NCBI RefSeq assembly: GCF_000372725.1
Contig: NW_005197576.1
Coordinates: 373,091 to 437,090, forward strand
Length of the DNA: 64,000 bases
Reading direction: 5' to 3'
DNA from: Emiliania huxleyi CCMP1516
Taxonomy: Eukaryota; Haptophyta; Isochrysidales; Noelaerhabdaceae
In this document: positions 49,121 to 58,064 of the stretch, piece after piece
How the letters are laid out: every line of letters begins with the position of its first letter
Numbering within the stretch: the stretch's first letter is position 1
Translations under genes and position numbers: made by a program
Notes under the pieces: model-generated
Told to the model about the DNA's origin: nothing
The model's database searches: none
Seen by the model: only the letters and a program-made list of their open reading frames with translations

Positions 49121-50242
49121 GAACTTTTCCGCGGTCGTGCTTTTGCGGTCGTGGAGGTCGTGGAAGTCGTGGAGTGGCGAGTCACGCTCGGGCGGACAGC
49201 ACTGATGCCGTCGCCGGACGCGGCGGCGAGGCACACGGGCGCCGGTGTGGCGCGTCGGCAGGCCCACCACGAGCGGATGCGCGACGAGCGCGCTCGGGAA
49301 GCGGCCGCGGGCGACGCGGAGCTTCCGCCGGAGGACGACGCGGTCGAGATGGCGAGCGCCGCCCACGTGCTGGACAGCGTGGCGGAGGTGGGCCCGAACT
49401 ACACGCTGCTGCGCAGCAAGGAGACGAAGGCGAAGCGGCGGAAGCGACAGCGCGAGGATGCCAGGGCGGCGCTCGACGGCCACACTGTCCTGTCCACCGG
49501 ATCGCGCCTCGAGATATTCTGCGACAGCGAGCGGTGGTACCCTGCGACCGTCATGGCGCGGGAGGAGGACGGGGACGGGACGGATCGTGCACGAGATCGA
49601 GTACGACGGCTTCTCGGATCGGCGGTGGTGGCACATGCTGGACGACGAGCGGTGGCGCGCCGTCCCAGAGCAGGCCGGCGCGGGCGCAGGCGGCGCTGCT
49701 GCAGACGGGGATGGGGATGCGGCGATGGACCGCGCGGACGGCGAGCATGGCGCCCGTGCCGCGGGCGCCGCCGAGGCGGCCGAGGTGCGGCCGGCGCCGC
49801 CTCCTGTGCGCCGCGGTGTGCGGCGCAGCGCGCTGGCAAACGCCCTCGAGGCGGAGAGGATGACGAGCAGCAGGACGAGGCTGCGCGTGGCGATGAGCGG
49901 CCGATGCTAGCGCCCCACGGGCCGGCGCTGTCGGCGCACCTTCGGGTCGTGCGCCTGCGGCTGCGCGAGTTCCTGGCGACGCAGGCCGCGGCGGGGAAGA
50001 GCGTGCCGATGCAGCGGACGGCTCTCGGTCTGCACCCGACGATGCGGTGGACGATCCGCTTCGGCAAGTGGCTGGCGACGACGCGAATCACCGCGCCGAG
50101 GGCGAGCCGGTGGCACGCGACCGAGCGGGGCGACGCGCGGGACGAGGAGCCGACGGTGCGCACGGGTCGCGGCGAGAACGCGATCTACGTCGCGCTGCAG
50201 CACATGAAGAACCACGTGTGGCGCGTAGGAGGTGGGGGATGA
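49112..50242 (+). pseudogene. Tudor/Agenet-like protein ORF with two compensating frame changes
   Basis: ATG 49112 opens a frame of 376 codons. Residues about 30-150 look coding: VARRQAHHERMRDERAREAA, VLDSVAEVGPNYTLLRSKET, and LEIFCDSERWYPATVM, the first half of a Tudor-like barrel. Its second half, IVHEIEYDGFSDRRWWHMLD, lies in the +1 frame from about 49575. A plausible acidic stretch (EDDEQQDEAARGDE) and the C-terminus (LRVVRLRLREFLATQAAAGK, MRWTIRFGKWLATTRIT) are back in the first frame from about 49860. Two small indels, or sequence errors, explain this. The C-terminus suggests DNA or chromatin binding. Likely carried by the surrounding insertion. Confidence 0.45.
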
Positions 50243-50373
50243 TGGTGGTAGTGTGAGGTGGTGTGGGTTGTGTGATAGAATGGAGGTGAGTTGAAATGGA
50301 TGGGAGAGGTGGTGTGGGATGTGGGATGGGTGAGTTGTCGTGCGGCAGCAACGGTCGGCAGGCCCTCCGCCGT

Positions 50374-50590
50374 ACCGAGGCGGTGCCCGGTGCCGAACCT
50401 GTCGGACCTTGAGACAGCGTTGTAGATCCCTGGGCGAGGGTGGTGGAGAGGGCGGTCCGTCGGCGCCAAACCACCTCCCACCGAGGTGGGTAGGTTCCAC
50501 GCGTTCCCGGACCGCCCCGTTGGAGGTAGGCCGCTCGTCTAGCCAATCAGCCTTAAGCGAGCGGTCTGGCCGTTGGAATGGCCTAAGACC
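50374..50590 (-). repeat. Repeat Y, right fragment of an interrupted copy
   Basis: accgaggcggtgcccggtgc, cgttgtagatccctgggcga and gctcgtctagccaatcagcc correspond in reverse complement and order to 34790-35056, with small deletions. Confidence 0.7.
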
Positions 50591-50930
50591 GGTCCCCGTC
50601 GGGAGGGGAGGATGACTGTCTCTGACGGCGAACCTCAGTTACGAGCCGCCCTCCCCTCGAGACGCGAGGCCAGCGCACTCGGGGCCCGAGCCCCAGCGTG
50701 CACCGTCCCACACGCCTCACGCGGCCTCTGGCTGGAGCGGGAAGGGATCGCAAGCGAGTCCCCCGGGCCGGTGTGCGTCTTCCGAGAGAGGAGCGGGAGC
50801 GAGGGACCTTCTTAGTTGTCCGGCATGCAGACGCATGCACGGCCGTTCAGAAATTTTCCCAGCCGTTGGAATGGCTGCGCTCCCGCCCCTCACGCCGGGT
50901 GGACAAGTGGGGGGGAGGTCAATGACCTGC
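50591..50930. other. Intergenic, no gene seen
   Basis: GC-rich sequence without recognisable features; short open frames only. Confidence 0.35.
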
Positions 50931-51092
50931 CTAGTAAGCCGACATGCCAGGCATGCCGACCTTTCGGAGCCCCCCCTCGTACACGTGTGCCGCTGGGATA
51001 AAGCCAGTACGCCCGAGGGCGACGGTCCCCCGGTAGTAGACGTTGGCGCCGAAGAGGGAGGAGTCGCCGAAGGACGGGTAGTCGTCGGTCAT
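50931..51092 (-). CDS. Possible short terminal exon, unrecognised
   Basis: From ATG 51092 the minus strand reads 53 codons, including MTDDYPSFGDSSLFGANVYY and PAAHVYEGGLRKVGMPGMSA, then stops. The composition looks coding and is unlike its repeat-rich surroundings. The preceding bases are C-rich like an intron end. It may be the last exon of a gene whose other exons I cannot find, or a relic. No family recognised. Confidence 0.3.
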   Translation of the reverse strand: MTDDYPSFGDSSLFGANVYYRGTVALGRTGFIPAAHVYEGGLRKVGMPGMSAY

Positions 51093-51319
51093 GCGGGGGG
51101 AGGAGGAGTCGGCGAGTGGCGGGGACGAGAACAGAAATGCCTGAGAGGGTGGGGAGGGAGGCGTGAGGCGCATAGGGTAGGGCGGTGGTGAGTGGTGAGC
51201 GGCGTCGGCGAGATCGGCGATGAAGAGAGGCGATGGTGACGTACACGGCGGCAGTGTTCACGGCAGCAGCGCCGGTGGCGGCCCCGCGCAGCGGCGGCGG
51301 CGCCCTGAGTGAGGCAGAC
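51093..51319. other. Intergenic, no gene seen
   Basis: Between the possible short exon and the 185-bp repeat array; GT/GC-rich, nothing recognised. Confidence 0.3.
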
Positions 51320-51780
51320 TGCCCTGCACAGCCTGCTGGGAACGCTCCCGACGAGCGGCGCGCCATGCGGGCCCGCCGCGGGCGACGCGGGCGGCGAGCC
51401 GACACGCGTGTCGCAGGCGTAGACAGCACTGGCGAAGCGAGGCGGCCGGCCCGGCCCCGGAGGCGGCTGCAGTAAGAGCTGCGAGGCAGAAGTCACTGTC
51501 CATGGCGTAGCTACTGAGCGGGCTGCCATCGAGCAGCGCGCCATGCGGGCCTGCCGCCGGCGACGAGATTGGAGAGCCGACAGGCATCAATGAGGTAGGT
51601 ACTGAGGAGGGCCATCGCGCCCAAGGCGGTCCGCGCCGGCCCTGCAGGCCGTCACAGAGAGCCTGGCGAGGCTGTACAGAATGCCGAGAGCATACTGAGC
51701 AGGCTGCCGTCGAGCGACGAGCTATGCTGGCTCGTCGCAGGCGATGAGGTCGAGGAGCCGATCGGAGCGTCGCAGAGGCT
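51320..51780 (-). repeat. Degenerate tandem repeat, period about 185 bp, three units
   Basis: Units near 51328-51410, 51505-51590 and 51693-51775 share cgagca/cggcgcgccatgcgg-type and gcgacgagat...gagccgac-type words. On the minus strand each encodes a similar peptide (GSPISSPAAGPHGALLDGSP; GSSTSSPATSQHSSSLDGSL), so it may be part of a diverged repetitive gene. Confidence 0.5.
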
Positions 51781-52730
51781 GCCGACCACTGTAGTTCGCC
51801 CTCGGGCCCAGGGGTGGAAGGCAAGCTTCCTGGCGTTTCTGGCGAGCGTCCAGACGTCGCAGAGCATCCGGCAGGCGCGCAGCGACCCAAATTTTTGCTC
51901 ACCGCACGGCCGTGCGAGCCGTCGGTCGGCGGTGATGGTCGGCGTCGGCGCGCGCCGACTAACGCGGCTTCTGTGGGCGTCATGTGGCGGGCGTGTCGGA
52001 CTAGACATTGTCCGAATTTCGGCGGTGTCAAGTCGGTCTGCTCGTGTGTGTGTGGGGTCATGTGAGGTGTCTATCGTATGGACGCTCTCCTCACGTAAAC
52101 GCACAACCCCGGGCCCGAAATCGCACAGAGTCACGCAACACGGGGTCTTAGGGAAGGCGAGCAAAAACCTTATCGCGCGCGCTATAGACGCCGACTCGGA
52201 GGCCGCACCGGTCAGGCGCGCAGCCGGAGAGAGAGGGAGGCGCTCAATCGCCGCACGCGGCGAGCGCCTCCATGCCGCAGCAGCTATGGCAGCAACCGCA
52301 ACAGAGGCAGCAGCAGCGGCAGAAGCAGCACCAGCAGCAGCAGCAGCCGCCGTCGCCGTCGCGCGGTCGCTCAGCATCTTGAACGAATGCCCAAGACGAG
52401 CAGCAAGGCGAGGAATATCTCCTCGCTGCCGATCGTCGGCCCGATAAACTGCAGCATGAACATCTCCAATAACACGAGCGTAGCGGGAAGAAAGTGGTCG
52501 CGCACACCTCGCTGTCGATGTCCCGGCGTTCTTCGGTTCGTTCTGATCTGATCCATCCGCGTCTTCCGCCGCGAGCTCGGCGAGCTCTTCGAGCTCGTCT
52601 GCCCACTGCTCCAGCGCCGCACTCTCCGCCCAAGCCTCAGCATGGCTTTTTTTTGCCGTAGCAGCCGCCACTGAAGCCGCTGCGTCTGCGGCACTGGCGA
52701 GAGCCCGCTGCGCTCTGCTCACAGGCTAGC
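51781..52730 (-). other. Long minus-strand open frame over inverted repeat Z, probably not a functional gene
   Basis: A 356-codon minus-strand frame spans 51652-52722. Its start (AKKSHAEAWAESAALEQWAD, then ELEELAELAAEDADGSDQNE) looks coding, but the middle is Ala/Arg-rich repeat sequence shared with 57.6-57.9 kb and the end is the 185-bp tandem repeat. I keep it as a possible relic gene without assigned function. Confidence 0.3.
52087..52301 (+). repeat. Inverted repeat Z, left copy
   Basis: Near-identical reverse complement of 57626-57935. Shared words include gtaaacgcacaaccccgggc, gaaatcgcacagagtcacgc, ccttatcgcgcgcgctatag (one change) and cagcagctatggcagcaacc. The right copy carries about 95 extra bases (57651-57747). 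Confidence 0.9.
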
Positions 52731-53073
52731 TGCCTACCGCTAGCCCTATCTCGCACTCACGGGTGATGACAATTCATTGGGTGAGTGTTTGCGAGCAGAA
52801 GCGCGTGTGCACCGCCGAGCCTGCGGCGGGCGCGCTGCGGCCGCACGTCTAGAACTCCGCCATAGTGCCACGTCGTGCGGCCTAGAATTAGCGGGGAGAG
52901 CCATGCCCGACTTTTCGAAGGCCAAATGCTCGTTTTCTCTTTTGGTGTACCTGTGTTAGTGCCAGTGCGCGCCAGTCCCGTGCCCAGTGTTGTGCGAGGG
53001 AAAAAAATTCTCTTTTCCAACACCACCGAGCTCGACCCGGTGCTTCGGAGCTCTCGGCACTGAACCACAGCAA
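52302..53073. other. CAG-rich tract and transporter upstream region
   Basis: 52302-52350 is CAG/GCAGCAGC-rich. 52953-53012 is a direct module P copy ending about 60 bp before the transporter start. No separate gene is certain. Confidence 0.5.
52953..53012 (+). repeat. Module P copy upstream of the transporter
   Basis: gtgccagtgcgcgccagtcc, then cgtgcccagtgttgtgcgag, then gggaaaaaaattctcttttcc. In sense orientation, 61 bp before ATG 53074. Confidence 0.85.
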
Positions 53074-55217
53074 ATGTCTAGCCACGCTCTCGCTCGCAGC
53101 TATATCCTCGCGTCGGCCCTGCTGTGCCCGACGATAGCTCTGGCGGTGACGCCTGTCGCCTCGTCAGCGTCGCGCCGCGGCGCTGTTAAGCCGACGTTGG
53201 CTCCGGTTCGGCCTCACGCTCAGAGGACTGGCCGGCCGCTGCTCAGCGCCGACGCCGCACTCGCTGGCGAGGGCCCGCCCAGCCAAGGCGCGGCGGTGGT
53301 GCCAAGCATTATCAACCTGGCAAAGAACATAGTGGGCTCAGGTGTCCTCGCTCTGGCTGCTGGCGTCGCCGCCATATCGGTGTACCACAGCCTTCCCGAG
53401 ATCTCGGCCGCAATCTCGCGGGCGCTTCTCTACCCAGTGCTCACGCGTGTCACGTCGACCCGCAGGGCAACCGGCGCGCCCTCGGCCCGGCCCTCGTCGT
53501 CCTCTTTGGGCTCGGCGGCGTCTCCGCTTACACCTTTTCGCTCATCGCACGGGTGGGCGACGACGTTGGTGCAGAGACGTACTTTGACACGTGGGGCAAG
53601 GTGGTGTCGGAGCGCTCTTCGGTGCTCGTCTCCGCCGCGATCACCTTCATGACCTGCGCGGCCGCCCTCTCGTACGCGATCATCATCGGCGACTCGTTCT
53701 CCTCCATCGCCACGCTCGCCGGAGCACCGGCCCTGCTGCAGCGCCCAAACCCGTGGATCCTGATCGCCTCGGTCGTACTGCTGCTCCCTCTCTCACTGAT
53801 GCGCGACCTGTCGGCGCTGGCGGTCGGCTCGGTCCTCGGCAACCTCGGCACCCTCTTCACCGCCGGCTTCACCCTCCTCCGCCTCGCCGACGGCTCCTAC
53901 GCACCCGGCGGCCGCTTCCACACCGCCATCGCAGCGGCGTCCCGCCCCGCGCTCAAGGCGCCTGCTATGGCGAGGCGTCTTGCCAGCAGCGCTACTCTTA
54001 CTCCTCCTCACGACCGCCCCTTCTAAGGCGAGCGAGCCCGCCCTCGGCCCGGGCGTCTTCGTGCTCGTCTCGATGCTCGCCACCGCCTACGTCGCGCACT
54101 ACAACGCGCCGACCTTTTACAAGGAGCTCGCCCCGCCAGAGGGAGGAGGAGCGCCGGCACACCCCGCAACCCGCAACCTCTCCACCCTCGCCCGCAACCC
54201 TCCCACGCCCTCGCCCTCACCCTCGCCCTCATCCTCCCGTCACCCTCCCATCACGCTCCCTCGCCCTCGCCCTTCCACCACTGTCCACGCGGCCCTGCTG
54301 CAACCGCATGCCGAGCCGTGCCCCCCTCTCCCTCCCCGCCGCAGGCTCGAAGCTGCCGCGCTTCAACAAGGTCGTGGCGGGCGGCTTCGCGCTCGCCGCC
54401 CTCCTCTCCGCCGCAATCATGTCTGGCGGGTTCCTCACCTTTGGCGCCGCCACGCAAGGGCTCCTCCTCAACAACTACGCTTCCTAGACACTTCCTAGAC
54501 ACCTCCTAGACACTTCCCTGTGAACAGGCTCATCCTCAACAACTACGCGACGACGGACGCGCTCGCTCTGATCGCGAGGGTCGGCATCGGCGCGTCCATC
54601 GTCTTCTCGTACCCGCTCAACTTCAACGCGATGCGCGGCGGCTTCCTCAAGCTCCTCCGCCTCGACATGTACGCGCACAGAACCGACCTCCATGTCGCTG
54701 CCACCGTCGCGCTGATGACGGCCTTCAACGGCCTCGCACTCTTCCTCAAGGCACTTCCTAGACACTCCATAGGCACTCCATAGGCACTCCATAGGCACTC
54801 CATAGGCACTCCATCGACCCTTCCCAGACCCTTCTCAGACCCTTCCCAGACCCTTCTCAGACCCTTCCCAGACCCTTCCCAGACCCTTCCTAGACCCTTC
54901 CTCGCGCTAGGCGAGGCCGGCCCCGAGTCCCTCCTCCCGCCCCCTAGCCGCCTGCTCCGCCCAGTGCACCGCCCGCCCAGTCCCACCGCCCGCCCCGCCC
55001 GCAGGACCTCGGCCTCGTCGTCGCCGTCGGCGGAGCCATCCTCGGCTCCGCCATCGTCTACATCTTCCCCGCGATCATGTTCATCGCAAACATGCGCCGC
55101 AAGGCGGCCGCCGGCCCGCTCTCGGCTGGGGAGCGGCGTGAGGTCCTCCTCAACAAGGGGCTGGTCGCCCTTGGCGCCGCCCTCGGCTGCCTCGGCGCCT
55201 TCATGTCGCTGCAATGA
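53074..55217 (+). CDS. Amino-acid transporter, AAAP/SLC38 family, possibly organellar
   Basis: Multi-exon. ATG 53074 opens a signal or transit-like N-terminus (MSSHALARSYILASALLCPT). The first transmembrane helix has the AAAP signature VPSIINLAKNIVGSGVLALA. Later exons give ALVVLFGLGGVSAYTFSLIA, SAAITFMTCAAALSYAIIIG, RPNPWILIASVVLLLPLSLM, FVLVSMLATAYVAHYNAPTF (helix with conserved Tyr/Asn), FNKVVAGGFALAALLSAAIM, then ALIARVGIGASIVFSYPLNF, VVAVGGAILGSAIVYIFPAI and a final GLVALGAALGCLGAFMSLQ. About ten membrane helices, as usual for the family. Proton- or sodium-coupled amino-acid transport is the family function. At least five introns; two hold short tandem repeats and one is flanked by a 21-bp duplication. 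Confidence 0.85.
54460..54548 (+). repeat. 21-bp direct repeat flanking a 68-bp intron
   Basis: 54460-54480 (gctcctcctcaacaactacg c) and 54528-54548 (gctcatcctcaacaactacg c) match at 20 of 21 positions. The second copy is the start of the downstream exon, after gtgaacag. Between them are cctagacact-type tandem words. Confidence 0.9.
54765..54905 (+). repeat. Intronic minisatellites
   Basis: About four units of actccataggc (54765-54812), then about eight units of cccttcccagac / cccttctcagac (54818-54905). They lie within the last intron of the transporter. Confidence 0.95.
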
Positions 55218-55428
55218 GTCAGTGTGCAACGTGCAGCGACACACACGACTCGACACACAAAGAGTTACCTCTGTCCTCTCTCGCGACTCCGCGCACCCAC
55301 GCACGTGCGGGCGCGCACATATTCATATTATTGAGTTATATGCATGTATGCAGAGAGGAGGTCCCAGGTGTCCCGGCGTCTCCCGCGACGGGGGCTACAT
55401 GCTAACATGGTAAAGGGTGCCTACTGTG

Positions 55429-55545
55429 TGAATACGTTTTCCACGTATTCCAAACGACCTCCCAGAGGCCTGTATTCTGCCGTATTCCACCCGTATTCCA
55501 CGTATTCCATGGAATACGCCGTATTCCAAGCTCCAAAAATGGACG
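55429..55545. repeat. CGTATTCC array with palindromic centre
   Basis: About nine copies of gtattcc/gtattctg in one orientation, plus one inverted ggaatacg joined as cgtattccatggaatacg (55500-55517, perfect 18-bp palindrome). Confidence 0.9.
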
Positions 55546-56247
55546 TATTCCGTATAAAATTTTCTTCGCTCCGCGAATTCACAGCCTTGTTATTGAGAAG
55601 AAAATACCTCCTATGGCGCTGTTTCACACACAGGAAGGGTGTGGAGATGCTGGGTTGACGGAAATCGGAGGACGCGAGCCACCTCGCCACAGATGGTCCC
55701 GCGCCTCGCCGCTCCATAGACGGGGACACACCCCGCACCGTCCGCTGTGTCCCCGTCTTTGTCCGGAGTGAAAAGTCCAACGCGCTCGTCGGTGACGGCT
55801 TCCTCCAACCTGCACTGCGCTCGGCGAACCTCGACAGCGCCTTCGGTGGCATGCAGCTCTTTGCGCCTGAAGCCTGGAGTGAAGCTCCTCTACTGCTCAC
55901 ACGCTCTGCACAGTTGGCACAGCCCACTGTGCGGCTGCCACAGCTTTGACAGCGATGGGCTCGCCCTCACTGGCCCTCAGTCACTTGTGCTGCGGCTTGT
56001 GTGAGCGACACTGCTCGGCGACTGCCGGCACACTGTGAGACCGTGGGTGTGAGGTTAAACCACGCTACCAGCGCTTGGTCACATCGGCCCCGAGGTCAGA
56101 TTCTTCTACTCTGTTGATGACAAGACTTGTCTACTCGCTGGAGCCGAGCAGGAGGGCCCAGCGCACAGCCCCTTGTTCAACTCTCTCACCCTCCACACCC
56201 CGTACACATATTATGCACGACATGCACACACATCGTGTGACTGTGAG

Positions 56248-56333
56248 CATGTGTGCACATGCACATGCCACGTGCACATGCCACATGCACATGCCACATG
56301 CACATGCACATGCACATTCACATTGCACATGCG
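56248..56333. repeat. (CACATG)n microsatellite
   Basis: Imperfect array of gcacat / gccacat units, self-complementary in places. Confidence 0.95.
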
Positions 56334-56564
56334 GGAGACCGGGGCCGCGACGGCGCGCCGACGGGCGACGGTCTGTGTGGACTGTGGAGACTGTTCGTCG
56401 TGTCGTCTACTTGTTCGTCTTTCTCTTTTTTCGGACGATCGTTGATCTACAGTGTACAGCGTGTCATGAGGCGTGCCATGCATGCCACTTATTTACACGT
56501 GATACAACGGACGGGAGCCCTGGCAACCCCGCGCGCGGCCCCGGCTGTCCGGCGCAAGCGCAGC

Positions 56565-57149
56565 TTAGTACTCGGCCCGGTCTCGCGGACGGTACCCCAT
56601 CGATGGTACCCCACGGCCAGAGAGGAGGCAGATGGTCACGTAGAGCAGCAGCCCCGGCGGTCCGATGCCGTTGGTGAGGAGGAGCGCGGCCCACGTGAAG
56701 CCAACGTCCCGCTCCAGGCTGTCCAGCCAGATGGCGCGGCCGACGAAGAGGTCCCAGATGAGAACGTGCGGCCACTCCTCGGCCACGAAGTCACGCACCT
56801 CGAAGAGGCGCACCATCCCGTCCAGCTGATTCTGCGCCGGGTCGAAGACGTCCGCGAATATCTTGACCGGCTCCGTGCCTCCAGGCGCCGACGCTGCCAG
56901 CAGGACGATGGCGAGGTGCGCGAGCGAGAGCGCAATCACCGGCGCGATGGGACCCATGACCCGCGCGGTGAGCGACGACCGCGGCGCCGCCACCATCAAG
57001 ACCCACAGAAACTGCGGCGCAAAGGTATCCAGCGAGACGAGTGCATCGATCACCGGAGCACCGGCTGCTGTGAGCGCCACCGGCCTCGCACGGTGGGCGT
57101 TCAGAGAGTCGTCGTTCTCCGAGCGTAGCGGCGAGTGTAGCGGCGTCAC
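56565..57149 (-). CDS. ABA4-like membrane protein (DUF4281), neoxanthin-synthase family
   Basis: About 194 codons ending at 56565. The domain begins near FAPQFLWVLMVAAPRSSLTA (the family's FWGLMIFAP-type helix), continues with PIAPVIALSLAHLAIVLLAA, and ends with VAEEWPHVLIWDLFVGRAIW then LDSLERDVGFTWAALLLTNG and IGPPGLLLYVTICLL. The W.H.L..DLF.GR..WLD signature is typical of plant ABA4, which converts violaxanthin to neoxanthin in thylakoid membranes; bacterial and algal relatives have less defined roles. Four membrane helices are expected and visible. The frame has no ATG at its 5' end (GTG at 57149), so a transit-peptide exon upstream is likely missing. Carotenoid function is inferred from the family. 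Confidence 0.75.
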   Translation of the reverse strand: MTPLHSPLRSENDDSLNAHRARPVALTAAGAPVIDALVSLDTFAPQFLWVLMVAAPRSSLTARVMGPIAPVIALSLAHLAIVLLAASAPGGTEPVKIFADVFDPAQNQLDGMVRLFEVRDFVAEEWPHVLIWDLFVGRAIWLDSLERDVGFTWAALLLTNGIGPPGLLLYVTICLLSGRGVPSMGYRPRDRAEY

Positions 57150-58064
57150 TCGGAGCGCAGTCTGGACCGGTGCGAACGCCGACGCGGTCGCGGCGATCGG
57201 TTTCGCCTCAGATTTTGCCCCAGACCAGCTCTCAGACTCAAGAAGAAGAAATCTTGTTGGTCTTCAAAAATCTCTCTCTCAGACGCAGGGAAACTCGAGA
57301 CACGAGAGTTGCCAGATGGAGCACCAAACACCCTCTAGTTTCCCTGGAAATTTCCGGAAACGCAAAGTGCTGGGGACCCTCTCGTTTCCTTTTTGGTTTC
57401 CGGAAACATGGATACAGGCCAAACAGCACCTTGAACGAATATCGAGTATAGCGAGTTCACCGCTTTGTTTGGTACGCTCAAAAAATAAAAAAAATCTAGG
57501 GATTTGACCGCAACACTCGTCGGCGACATGATGGGGGACCAGACTCGGAAGCGCAGGGTTCCGGCTCCGAGCCGGATAGGGAGCCTGATAGGTGCCTGAA
57601 GAAAAGTGTTTTTGTCTGAACAAAAGCGGTTGCTGCCATAGCTGCTGTGCGGCCGCACCACCCGGCGAGGCCATCCTCGCGCGCACGGACGCTACAGGCG
57701 CGGGCGCGGGCGGGGGTGGAGGGTGCGTATGAGGCGGAGATGATGGATGGAGGCGCTCGCCGCGTGCGGCGATTGAGCGCCTCCCTCTCTCTCCGGCTGC
57801 GCGCCTGACCGGTGCGGCCTCCGAGTCGGCGTCTAGCGCGCGCGATAAGGTTTTTGCTCGCCTTCCCTGGGACCCCGTGTTGCGTGACTCTGTGCGATTT
57901 CGGGCCCGGGGTTGTGCGTTTACGTGAACAAAAGCGGGAAAAGAAAACAAAACTCCCTCGCACAACACGGGCACGGGACTGCGAGCACTACACTACACAA
58001 AGCGGGAAAAGAAGGAAATCCCGCGGCCCGGGCAGCAGGTCAGAGCGACTCCACCGCCACCGTC
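57150..58064. other. Region between ABA4-like gene and trithorax-like gene, with inverted repeat Z
   Basis: 57340-57410 has two tttccggaaac words about 55 bp apart in near-tandem. 57626-57935 is the right copy of inverted repeat Z. 57950-57985 is a reverse module P piece (ctccctcgcacaacacgggc). No gene is supported; the last 100 bases are the likely promoter or 5' UTR of the next gene. Confidence 0.5.
57626..57935 (-). repeat. Inverted repeat Z, right copy
   Basis: Reverse complement of 52087-52301, with about 95 additional bases (57651-57747, GCGGGCG-rich). Identity elsewhere is high, with only a few differences. Confidence 0.9.

Larger units (their letters stand above)
48981..50373. mobile_element. 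About 1.4-kb insertion in repeat Y carrying a module D copy and a Tudor-like ORF
   Basis: In the uninterrupted repeat Y at 34.7-35.1 kb the sequences matching 48980 and 50374 are adjacent. Here 1393 bp lie between them, so this stretch is an insertion in one copy or was lost from the other. It contains module D at 49021-49120, the Tudor-like frame, and a GT-rich tail (50236-50340). I found no clear terminal repeats or target duplication, so the class is open. Confidence 0.5.
55218..56564. other. Intergenic with two repeat tracts and an unrecognised open frame
   Basis: 55429-55545 is a CGTATTCC array. 55560-55930 has a minus-strand open frame (LRTKTGTQRTVRGVSPSMER) without a recognised family. 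56248-56333 is a CACATG array. No supported gene. Confidence 0.4.
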
